Shown: one piece after another, positions 42,301 to 54,300 of the stretch | How positions within the stretch are numbered: position 1 is the stretch's first letter | Layout: each line of letters starts with the position of its first letter | NCBI GenBank assembly: GCA_037013685.1 | Contig: CM072897.1 | Location: forward strand, 16,538,643 to 16,602,642 | DNA: 64,000 nt | Direction of reading: 5' to 3' | Origin: Acridotheres tristis | Lineage: Eukaryota; Chordata; Aves; Passeriformes; Sturnidae | The notes under the pieces: model-generated | Database searches by the model: none | The model's input: only the letters and a program-made list of their open reading frames with translations | Told to the model about the DNA's origin: nothing | Made by a program: the position numbers and the translations under genes

Positions 42301-45300
42301 ACCAAATTAAATACATCCAGTACTTACACTGATGTTTTGATTAATGCTTTGGTAAGTTGTAACAAAGTCTGGTCCATCAGGATCAGCCTAAGGGGAAGAA
42401 AAAGAAAAAAGCAAAGTGAAACGGTCAATCTCTATTGAATTAAACAATAATTATGAATAATTTTATTAACTGAATTATTTGAATTTAACCCACACACAGA
42501 GATTATTCCAATTGCAAAAGAAAACAAAGCAAAGTGATGAAGCCCAAACAAACAAGTTCTACAAATAAGGCACAAGCAATACAAACAGAACAGCTCTGCT
42601 CAGAGACATTTCATGGTATGTATTTTGTGAAAATTCACCTGGCTAGTTACAAAACTTTCTCTCATCTAGAATCTATTTAAACTGGATCAACTTATGCTTA
42701 GCACTTGGCCAGTACGAATTAATTTATTTTTCACTATGTAAATGATGTCATTTCAGATAAGAGTGTTGAGGAGCCTACTGGTTCTACATCCTATCAGATG
42801 CCCAAGTGCTCATGCAATTTTTGAAGGCCTTTTTTAAGCTACCAACATATCACTCTTCAAATGCAATTTTACCACCTCTAGAGTCACTCTTGACTTACAC
42901 AGGCAAAGACCTTTGCACCTGTTAAGTTTCACAAAGGTCCTCATTTGTGCTGCACACACAGAACACAAAAATTTGTCTTGCCAGTGATTTCAGTAACAGC
43001 ATTGACTTATGAAGCAAGCACTATATGGAAGAAGTGGAAAATAAAATCAAATGCTAAATTGAAAAACAGGAATTTGGGAGAAGGCCTGGGTAAGTTTTAG
43101 ATAGAAATCTACAGGCTAAGTATGGAAGCCTTACTTTACTCCCCACGTAATTTTACTGAAAATGTATTGAAACCTTAATATATTCGATTTTCAAAAGATG
43201 TTCATCTGTGTCACTTGAGGAATTAAGAATGCAAAGAGGATCTCCTTTTGAGTCTGCAAACAAAGAAATAAAAATGTTAAGTGTTTCTACTCACAATGTC
43301 TCCAAGCTAATTCTCTATTGCATATTAATTAGATACTATTCTTGCTGAAAGAGTAAACAGTTATTTTCACTGAGAAGCTGCACATGAAGCATTATCTTGT
43401 GAAATGCTACATTCACTTTATTTTAAACTGAACTAGTAAAACTTAACTTATCTTGCTCTTGAAATAAGATTCAAAACTGAAAGTTCTTTGTACTCCTACC
43501 TTCATGTTTTCACACACAAAACCTTACTTTTCTATTCTGGATAAATGATTATTTCAGTTATCACTTCACTGTCAGTTTGAATTGTTACCTGACCAATCAA
43601 GGAAGCACTTGCATTTCCAGTGCTGCCAGAACTGGCCATAAAGCACAGAATGAGAAGCTCATCAAAACACAGTTAACAGCTGGAATACTTCTCAGGAACA
43701 CCATTCCTGCTCAAAGGACACAACTCACTCAAATACATCAACTCTAACTCTAGCAATGGCAGTAAACCTTGGTATCAGGTAAAACAGATCAATTCTATTT
43801 AAATTACCCTTTCCCATACCCCTCTCCCATTATTGGTTTAGGACATGTTATCCTCTGGCTATAAATCCAATTGCACACACTCTTCTGACTGTGTCAGTTC
43901 TCTAGAAGACTTACCACTTATTTCAGTGCATCTCATTGTAATTTTTTTCAGATATGCTTCTGCAGCCAATTCGTGATTTCTAATTTTGGTTTTGGTTCCA
44001 AGCTGTAGCACAGTTAAAGTATGTAATGGATATCTCTCCTTCTGAACCTGCTTCATCAAGGTTATTACAACCTTGAACATGGAAAGGAAATAAGTTCAAT
44101 AGTTCAGTGCAGCTGTTCAGACATGGCAGGCAGTTATAAGCAGGCGTTATCTTCTCAGCTAAATGTGAAACATATTATTAATCTGGACATTTGGTATTTT
44201 TATAAACAGACCCTGTAAGACTGTCTTAGGCTGCAACACAAGATGTGACCAGAAGTATGTATTCCATTACCATCTGTTGAAACCAGGTGGGGCAGTGATC
44301 CTGATCTCTTCCTTAACCCTCCTCCCTCCAGGAGATCTCTCCTGTTCATGGGCCATGACTGATAAAATTCCATCATCCCACAGGGAGATGTTCCACCCAG
44401 GGGGAGGAGCCAAGCCTTTCCTGCCTAAATAAAATCTGAGACTTGGAACATCAGAGGCAGTTTTTCCAGTGCATTCCCAGAGGAAGACCAGTCCCTTCCA
44501 TGCCCCCACTGGACCTTCAGAGGAAAACTCAACCCTGCTCCAGGAGCACTGCTTCAACAGAACCACATCTGTCACTCCAGGAGGACTGCAGCCACCATCT
44601 AATCAGACTGCTACCAACATCCTGACTGATGGGCTCTCAGGTTGTTTTCTGATTGTGTCAGTGTTTTTGTACAACTGCATTTTATTTTAATTTTCTTATT
44701 AAATTGTAGTTCTGACTTGGGATCTCCCACTGGTTTGCTTTCTAAACAGCACAAAGACCAATTTGCTACAGGTTTCCCCTGGCCCCTGCTCTGCTCCTCG
44801 TTTGTTTTCTTTTTGTTGCCAAGTCAAAATGTTAAAATGGACTTTATAGCCCACTACTTGTAAGAAACAGTTGAGTACTGGGTTCAGATAGAATGACTTG
44901 TACAGATGGATACATACCTCTTTGATTTCAAAATTAAGTAGCATATTGATTACATCTTCATTTAATGTCATTTTTCTCTTTTCAGACAGCATTCCTTCTG
45001 GCACACTCTTATCCTGTATCAAAACCGATCTCTCCAGTTCTTTCATTTTACCTGGAACATTCAATATATTGCTTAACTTTTGAAATTGCCACCATTTGTT
45101 TAGCTCAAGAAACACATCCAATTCATTTAGATGGATTATGTTCATCTAAAATAAGCTAGCAACATTTCCATAATCAGAGCCTTTAACTTCAGAGCATGAA
45201 AAGGAAATAGAAACATGTTCTGGCAACAAGATGACTCTGACATCTCAATACCTCTCTAGTTCCTTGACAACTCAGCTAACACAATTACCAGACTTTGTCT

Positions 45301-48300
45301 TGTGATGTTTCCCATTTTTTAAAGTATCAAAGTATGAACACTGTCCTTGCAAAATTAAAAACAAGAGTTTATCACTAAGCTTATCACCATAGTCTCAGAG
45401 CTAAACTTGCTTTCCAGCAATGGAAAGCAATAATAAATGTTTTTCCATACTCCTGATAGCAAGCACACTTGGTATTCATGACAAACAAATTCCACAATTC
45501 CATCTCTGACCTTCCTTTTGCAGTACTGATTTTGCATCTGTTTGAGTTTCTTCTGCTTCACCCAGGTTTTCTGTCAACACTTTGAGAAAGACATTCAAAT
45601 CCTCTTGACTTAATACAACCTAAAAAGTTGCAGATCACAGTTCTCAGGGAAAATACATTGTTCCTTGAACTTATCATCTACTAACAAAGCAGAACAATGT
45701 TTCCTGACAAGAAGAGTGCTTATTTACAGCTATTTTGTCAGCAGAATCATCCCTTCAATAAGAAAACGAAATTCTTTCAAAAATATATTCTTTGCTATTG
45801 TAAAAGTCTAAGGAAATTGAAGGTTTTGACCTTCAGTGCTGTATTAACATACATTGCAGCATTTAATGCACCTATGCTTTTAGTACATTCCAATTACATG
45901 CCCCTTCATGATATTTTAATTTCAGTTTCACCCAAGATGTCCCTGGTACTTTCTTTCACAGTAGATAAAATGCCACAAAAAGCAAGTATCCTGCTCAAGG
46001 GGGATGGGAAGGTAGGAAGCTGGAGTTACTAAAGCAAATATTTGCATTAATTTAAACTCCCTCAAGAAGATTCCATTTTTAAAGGAAAAAAACCAAAACA
46101 CTTTAAAGAATTCCTACTCAAAGAACTGGTCACAAAACTTGTTATGTGATTCTTCCAAATCACTACATTCATCTAGGTGGGGTTAAATCCTGTTACATTG
46201 CTGAAATCCACTCCACACCTACTAACAATTTGCAGCTTTGTGTCCAAAACTAACATTAAGGGCTGCTCTCACAGTAAATATTATCACCACCTTCTCACAA
46301 GACTTACATTCATTGTATCCAGATACCCTGTGACCTCCAACACTGGTAACTTGTGAAACCAAGCTGCAGAGAGATTTCGTTTCAGAGACAGGCTTAAATT
46401 AATAGGGTGAAGTATCTGAATATCTGGATGTGATAAATCTGTCTCCAAAGTGATCCTTGAAACACAGAAAGGAAAAAAAAGAAAGCAGTTGGGAAGTTGG
46501 AAGTCACATCTTAGATTTTTGAAAATCTTAAAATCTCAGATGTAGCACCAAACACTTTCCTAAGCAGCAGAGTTTCTGATTTTATTACTGATGTAACTCC
46601 TCTAAGATAACAGGCTAGCATTTTAATACCAAATACTTGACACTAGCACCAACCATGGTTTCTAGTCAAGAACATGAATGTTGTACAGAGTGTCACTGTA
46701 CCTTGAGAGTTTCAGCTTTGTCAGCTGCACATCCATTTTGTCAATGACTGGAGGGAGTGAACTGCCTTCTGAGGACACCAAGACAAACTGGTTCTGAATC
46801 TTAATCAAGCCAAGATCTATTACTACTGCATTGGGGGACATGGAGGACTGGGGGATAACAATAACTGGTGCTTTCAAGTGAATGTCCATTGCAAGGCGAA
46901 AACTCCTTTGGGCCAGGTCTTTCACACTGGTAGCAGCCTTTTCTGCAGCTTGAACTGTAGCAGCACTCAGTGTCTCCTTGGCTGTCTGGAAATTGTTCAA
47001 GAAGGTCTAGAAAAGCAGTTGAAAAGAGGAGAAATGTCTGTAAACAGTCTTTAGGTTACTTTCTCATTTTACATCATCATCCACCAATGATGCTGCCTAC
47101 TGTATTGAATTTTCCATAGGAAAAGACAACTCAGTACTTTTGTCATGACCTCTAATAGGGGGTCAAAGAAGTATTAACTAGTGCAATCCACTTCTTTTAA
47201 ATTCATCTCTCTTTGTTCTTCTTTCCTTAGCTATAAGACTCCTTAGCTCATTAGCTTTTAGGGACACAATTTTGAAAGCCCCTCTGGCCCCCCTTGAGTA
47301 CTATTGAATTCCTATTAAAGAACCTACTGAATGGGATAAAGCTCACTCCTGCTTTATTGCAAACGCTATCATGAGGGTACTCAAACACACTGATATTTAT
47401 ACTGCTTAATTTGCAGGCATCATGACTCTTAATAACTTGAAGAAAGAATTGCCTCTAGTGTTAGCTCTGACACGTTCACAATGAATTTTGCCAGGGTGGA
47501 AAGGGCAGCAAACATAAAACCCCCAAACTACTTCAATAGCATGAAGTTTTTCTCTACTTCCAAAGATGAGGGTGGGAAGTGACCCAATTGAAATTTAAAC
47601 CAGTTACTTATCAAAGTTTTTAATAATAGACAGAAAAATTAAACCCATCCCTTCTCTTTCAGAAACTGAAGCCTACGAGTACTGAGGGCACAGCTCAGAA
47701 GACTAATCTGAGAATGCTGCAGAATCATACAAAGGGAAATAGGACTTACCAGGAGAGACATGAGAAATTTGTGAAGGTACACCAGCTGGATGCAGCCCAC
47801 TTTCAAACATAAGGTACCATCCACTTTTGACATGTCCGTGTAGGCTTCTCCCTCAGTAGCATGGGGATTTAATGTCAGGTTGAAACTGAAAACTTCATCT
47901 CCCACTATAGACACAGCCTAGAAGGAAAGAAAGAGCACCCACCAGCCATCAGCAGCTTCTACAAAGGTACTTACAATAAAGAACTAAAGATACCATCAGC
48001 CCATCAGATTACAAGTTAGATTACTAGTTTTTCTAATCCTTTAAAACACCCATTGTTGTAATATGAAAATGATTCTTTATGATGGATCTTATTTGAAAAT
48101 ACTTATTCATGACAAATCAAATACTTTTAGAAGAATGGAACGTGTATTACATTTCACTTTTATACACATCAAACTAACCAAGAATCAAGTAAAAGTTAAA
48201 ATCTTGTAGTTGAGTACTTTTTTATGAAGGGTCCTTGAATCAACATCTCTGACAACTATGTCTTTAAGTCGGGCAAAGAATACAGTGTGACTTGGCTGAA

Positions 48301-51300
48301 GGCAAAGAGATGAGTCAAGACCTGCAAAGTACAAAAATAGAAACAGAGTCTTGCACAGCAAAAGTAACAGTTCCTGTCAGGGGGGACAGCAGCAGAGGAA
48401 GTGAGGAAAAGTTATTAAGCTTTAAAAATGACTGTACTACAGTTTCAACCAAAACAAAATAGAAATACTGTCTCAGGATCAATCATCTCTGCAAATAACT
48501 GAGCTACTATTCATACAAAAATACTCAAACAATAACTAGGTATTGAATGAGAGCATTGAGATTTTCTATCAGAAAATATGTTACTATAATAAAATATGTT
48601 ACTATACTGAGCTATTTGAGTAAAATATTTTGCATATGTAATCTTGTGTGAATACATTATATGATTTAGAGATGGGCACAAGCAAAGGTCTTGATGAACT
48701 GCAGTACTAATCTTGCATGTCACACGTTCTTAGATATTCATAAGAGGGTTTTGGCAACTATGAGGGTGGCAGCTGAAGTCAATCAGAAGTGAAACTCCCC
48801 CAAAGAATTATTGATAGCCCTTCCAAGGGGTAAAACCAATCAAGAAAACAAAACCAAAACGAGGAACCCAAACCAACTCCTAGGGTTAAAAACTCAAGAA
48901 AACATTTTGAAGGGTTTTTCTTCTCCTACTTAATTATTTTCCTAAATAATTTTATGGTATACCATCAAAATATCCAACACTTAATAAAACATGAAAAGCC
49001 ACCCATCATCAAACTCCTTCAAAGGATGAACCTAATCATCTGTGTAATAACAGCACATCTTGCTAGCTGGAGGCCAAAACATTATGATGTACTTGAAGGC
49101 TGACTTCAAAAATAAGACTAACAAGCCATTTTTGCACTGACAACAATAAATAAACAAATAAATAAAAACATGCTGCATATTTACACCTTATTTTTTAGTC
49201 CAATTATTAGCGATTGCTTTCAAACTAAAGTACCAGAGCAGTTACTTCTAAGAAAGAATTTAATACCTTGTATCTTGATCTCTGCAATGTTCTTTTTTTC
49301 ATCACAAATATTTAAACAGAAAGCATCCAGCTTGGCAAAGAGCTTGAAGTCAAACACATCCTTATCCTTGGAAGGTTTAGACACTAGAAATAAGAGAAGG
49401 TGGGATTTTCAAGATATTTATGAGTCCTATTTTCACTTTCATCTTTATTTCTACAAAGCTATTGTGTTTCTCTGGATTTGCTTTGCCAGCATGCAACACA
49501 TCCTTCTAGAACCATCATTTGGATAATCCCAACTGTACCTTTCTTCAATCGAGACTCATCTTCTTGCTTTTCTTCTTTGGATGGTGTCTCTCCACTTCTT
49601 TCACTGCCTGATGGACTAACAGCTGTTAGAAAACTGACAGTAGACATAAGGGCCTCTGTATGCAACAGGAGGTTCAACGATGAAAAAGTGACCTGTTGAA
49701 AACACAAGATTCCATATGATCAAACAGTAACTTACAAGTGTAAGAGTCAGACTGAAGTCCACAAGCACCCAGTGCAACAGATCCATTCCTTAGAAAAGCT
49801 GCATGTGTGGCCAGCAACAGATCATAAAGGAAAAAGCTTTCTGTAAAGCAGAAATGGGATAAGCTTAGAAAATAAGGAAACCTAGCTGTAACCTAGAGTT
49901 ACAGCTCTTAGAGCTGTAACTGGTAACCTATAACCTCCTCAGTACAAAAAAAATGATACAAAATTAATTTTGTCAAAAATAGCCTTGAGCTTGAATGCTC
50001 CTGCAATAACAATCCTACCAGCATGGGTAAATGGCAGGTGACTGACATGTAAATATTTAGAATATGAGCATTCCTCAATAAATCCACTAAGGAGTCTAAA
50101 AGTTAAGTGCATGCCTAGTCTGTAGTTGAATAAAAGTTTTCCACTTGAATGGACTTGAAACTGGAAATAGAGCCCAAATGCAATTCCTCCAGGCACCAAA
50201 GTCCCATTGAAGAGCTGCAAGGGAACAGCAACTCCCTTGAACAGATGATAAACAGAAAATTGAGTTCTCTTAACAGAAGCACTAGCCTATAGTATGAAGA
50301 CAGTTAACTCAGCAGCACTGGAGTATTAGAACTCATCTCCTGCTGCAGCTTCAGGAACTGCATTTTCACAAAAAGATTTCAGTAACTAAAGCTCTCAGAT
50401 AAAATCTATAAACACTCTAAAACTATTAAGTAACAAGCGAAATATTTCAGTCTTCACACTAAAATACAGCCATAAATAAATAATGCCATAAAGGTATAAA
50501 GAAGAGAAAGGACCTATAAAGAAAACACCATCCTTGGTACTTTATTTCAAGAATGCCTCAAGTCACTCTTTTTCCTTAGACTAAAATCTGACTCAAAAAT
50601 ACACCATTAGTGTAAAAAAAAAAAAACACACTCTCAAGACATAGATTTAGACTTCTTATCATAGATTTAGACTTCTTATCAAACACAGCCAACAGTGTGC
50701 TGAATATGTGGCACTCACAAATACAGATTATTTGACATGAAAGGGAAAGACTTGGTGACTGGGCCCCTGAATGGCATGATCCCTGATGTAGGAGAAGGTG
50801 CATTCTTACAGTAGTTTGAATTTCATCCACATGAGATAAATAAACACTTTTTCAGCAGTTCAACAGATAAACATTCTGCTCTTAAGTGGTATAAAAATTT
50901 TCAAGGATGTTTTAACTCCTGAAATTTCCTGCTGGAAGGCAGGAAAACAGGAAAGCAAAACATCTCTTATTAATTACTCTGTTTTGAGCAAGCAAACCAA
51001 AGGAAAATAAGCAATAAAATATTCAAACACTCACTTGAATCATCTGTTCAGTGTTGTTAAAAATTGTCTGAAACTGTGGCCCATTTCTGTCAGCCTGAAA
51101 ATAATGATTTGCATGAAGGTTAATATTAATTTCAACCAGTCACTGTCATCTTTAGAAGACAGAAAATAATGCAACTAGCTCTGAATAGTAGGTTTAGGAC
51201 TACACACAGACAATATATTAAAAATATGTAGAAATGCTTTAAAAATATTTTTTAAAAGCTTCGTGTATACCTTGACATATTCCACCTTCAGAAGGTCTAA

Positions 51301-54300
51301 GCCAGGCTTGTCTGAGGAGCTGATGAGATGAATGGGTGCTTTTTTACCTGTAAAACACCACATGAGATAAACAAGAATTAGGATCATTTCTGTTCTTCCA
51401 GAGAACCAAACAATTTGTGCCTTGAATGTAGGGGTTAACTTTCAGTACCATTTCCTAAAATACATTGCACCACCAAATATGAGTCACTGGTTTCTCTTTG
51501 CTAAATCCAAAATGGCAAATCCTTTCTCCATCTCAAGACTCAGCTCTAAGCCATTTATTTATCCCATAAACATTATGGTGAATGTCCAGGGCTCATCAGC
51601 TGTATCAGGGGCACCAGCACTGCCAATGGACAGCTGCACATGAACTGGGAAACTGGAACAACATTTGCATTTCAGGGAGCACAAGACACAGGAGAGCAAC
51701 AATTAATTGCTACACACACACAAATCCACTTCTCTGCCACTGCTTATTACCTCCAGTTCCATAGTAATCCAAGCTGATTTTCTTCAAGTAAGATACAGCT
51801 GCTAAATTATAGGTTTTGACAGTAGTTTCTGTCCCAAGGTGCATTACATCAAATACAAGAACTGTTTCCTCAATTTTCTTTTGTCTGGTGAGTTCAACTA
51901 AAACCTGGATGAACAAGAACTACAGTTATGCCATCTTTGCACATGCAGCATTCTCACCATTTGAACCAACAACCAAAAAAGTGCAATATTAAAGCCCTCC
52001 CTGCTTTGTTGGAAGCATTGTTTTTATTAAAGATTTAAGAGTATATAATAGAAAGGAGAAGTGATCGTTTGATGGCGAAAGATAAAAATAAAAAAAATAT
52101 TTGGGGATTTTCTCTTTGCAGGAGACCTGCCTGGGTACTGACTTTGTTTATCCAGTGCAAAATTCCCACTCCCTACCCCCTAATTATGAGTTGGTACTAT
52201 TTTTTTCTACTAAAATACTCCAATAAGGGACTTTTTTTTGTAATACATCTATGTATGCATCATGTTTTTATTTATATACATCACACACAGACAAGAAATA
52301 TCTCATATGCATAGAAATATCTATGTGTATATATGAGGGTTTTTTGTTTGGTGATTATGTTTCTGCATCCACTAATCTGGAGAACACTGGTAAATAAATA
52401 TTGCACTTTTTTTTAAGTATTCCTTAGGTAAGGGAAAACAGAACTACAGACATACTTCTTTAATTTCAAACTTCAGCTGAAGATTTGTCAGCTCCTCCTG
52501 AGCAGACTCCTCTTTTCTTATTTCTTCTCCTTTCATTACTGAACTGCCAGTTGGTTCAGAGGTTTCCTCAAAATCGAAATAGTCTTCTTCAGAGTCTACA
52601 GAAGTGAAATTACCTCCTCAGTAAACTTTTTCCAGAAACAAGGCTAAATATCCCACCTTCTCTTTCCTATTCCAATTGCATTTTTAACAGCACAATCACT
52701 TGAAATCTAACCTGACAAAACATACTTTAGATCTATATTGCTCTCTTAACCATTGGATGAGAAGCAAACAAAAGCCCTATTAAAGACAGGACTAGTGTCT
52801 AAAGGCATCACAAGACATTCAAGAACACATAAGAAAGTAATAATAAGAGAAGCACCAGGAAACATGTGTCCAGGTTACACTAAAGGAAATTTTTCTGTAG
52901 AACAGCCATGAAAATAAATACTTAAATCCAGTCTCAATACAGTAATTTCTCAATAATGTGTTATTCTAGTTCTGCCTTTTCAGAAAAAGGGAAGTTCTGC
53001 TACTGTAAAACAGTCAGAACAACCTAATTCAGTTAGCATTTAAAGTGCACTCCTTTGAAGAGGTTGCTTATGCATAATATTAATTTTCAAAAAAAGGTGG
53101 GTTTGCTTTTTAGAAAAAGCAAGTTGATTAGTCTGAGGTAACATCAGCATCTTAATCTAATCTCCTTATGCACTTGAGGGTAGATATGACCCATCATGCT
53201 TGTCTCTGTTGTCCTTACACGCTTTAACATCAATAACAGCATGAAAATATTAGGTATTCCCTAAATTATGGCCTTACTTTGGCAAGACACGCTGTAGCTT
53301 CTTACCTGACACTATTTCTGCTAACAACTGAGGTGTATTAAGTAACCCTTTACCAACAACAGGAATTGTGGGAATAGCTGGTACCTGGAGGGAAAGAAAA
53401 GAGAGAAATAACCAAAACACTATTTGAAAGTTTCTATAACTTGGTATGTTCATTTTTTTTTACTGATGATGAATGTTCCACAACGTCTCCCCCACATTTT
53501 TTGGCATGGTCAGCTCTGCCAATATTTGTATTGAAACCAGCAGGACAATGACAAAGGCTCCATCACTTGTTTGAGGAAGACCTGAATGTTCTGATGGTAA
53601 GTCAATGAAGACAATAGTGATGTTTTTTTGCTTGTTTGAGCACAAGTTTTTAAGTTTTCTTAGTTGTAGTCAGCTTACCTTTGTGCTTGGAACTGACACA
53701 GATGACTTCTGAGGCAGTGGAATGCTATCAATCAGATCAAAGATTACCTTGATTTTCTGGTCAGAGAGTCTGATATGCACCAAAGGAAGTCCTCCTGACA
53801 CTTTAAACCTTTTTTAAAAAAAACCAACTGATTAAACTCCTATATAAAAAGGTACCAACTCTTCATGTAAATCTTACTAATATGGATATTCCTATATAAA
53901 GATCACATCACAGTAAAGACAAGGATTCTGCATTAAAACAGGGCTTGGACTTAAGCAGTAGTTAATAACCAGCAAAGGATTCAGGGAACCACTACCCAAA
54001 AAAGATTTTACCAACAGTAGTAACCTATTTCAGTTTCTTAGTTAATATCTTCAATTACAAAGTGCAACTGAACCTCTAGGGAAAACACAGCTTTCTTTTC
54101 TCTAAGTACAAAGTAAATTTAGAATTAAAATTAGCCTTTTCAGCATTAATACATTACTTTGCCATTCTGGAATCTCTTTCCACCATTGATTTTGCCAACT
54201 GTACATGAATATCCATAGGCTGCAAAATGTGCAAAGTTGATGGATGTTGAAAACGAGCCTTCTTCCAGTCTTCACCTGAAAATGTCCAGTAAATTCAGAT

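Larger units (their letters stand above)
26882..44071. other. VPS13C: Introns e29-e49 longer than 300 bp
   Basis: Includes 26882-27314, 27473-28338, 28598-29630, 30292-31417, 32362-33089, 33777-34319, 34487-35425, 35557-36389, 36547-37588, 40174-41101, 41268-42327, 42388-43173 and 43254-43914. A-rich runs at 32150-32190, a T/G-rich run at 35600-35675 and a CAA run at 41628-41641. No genes were seen. Confidence 0.65.
36390..45051 (-). repeat. VPS13C: Tandem duplicated exon block, copy B (e28-e38)
   Basis: Coding exon lengths are 134, 157, 80, 60, 166, 117, 104, 168, 305, 145 and 157 nt, closely following copy A with the same codon phases. Protein similarity is clear throughout. The introns show no similarity that I can see by eye, so the duplication is old. 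VPS13A has only one such block, which accounts for most of the length difference between the paralogues. Confidence 0.9.
45511..52595 (-). repeat. VPS13C: Tandem duplicated exon block, copy A (e17-e27)
   Basis: Exon lengths are 140, 154, 77, 60, 154, 117, 104, 168, 305, 148 and 109 nt. Four consecutive exons (117, 104, 168, 305) are the same size as in copy B. Each copy encodes about 510-530 residues of lipid groove, so the duplication lengthens the bridge rather than adding a new domain type. Confidence 0.9.

Noticed and set aside
45697..46032. 111-codon plus-strand open frame
   Set aside because: It lies within intron e26-e27, has no recognised domain or splice support, and has intron-like composition.
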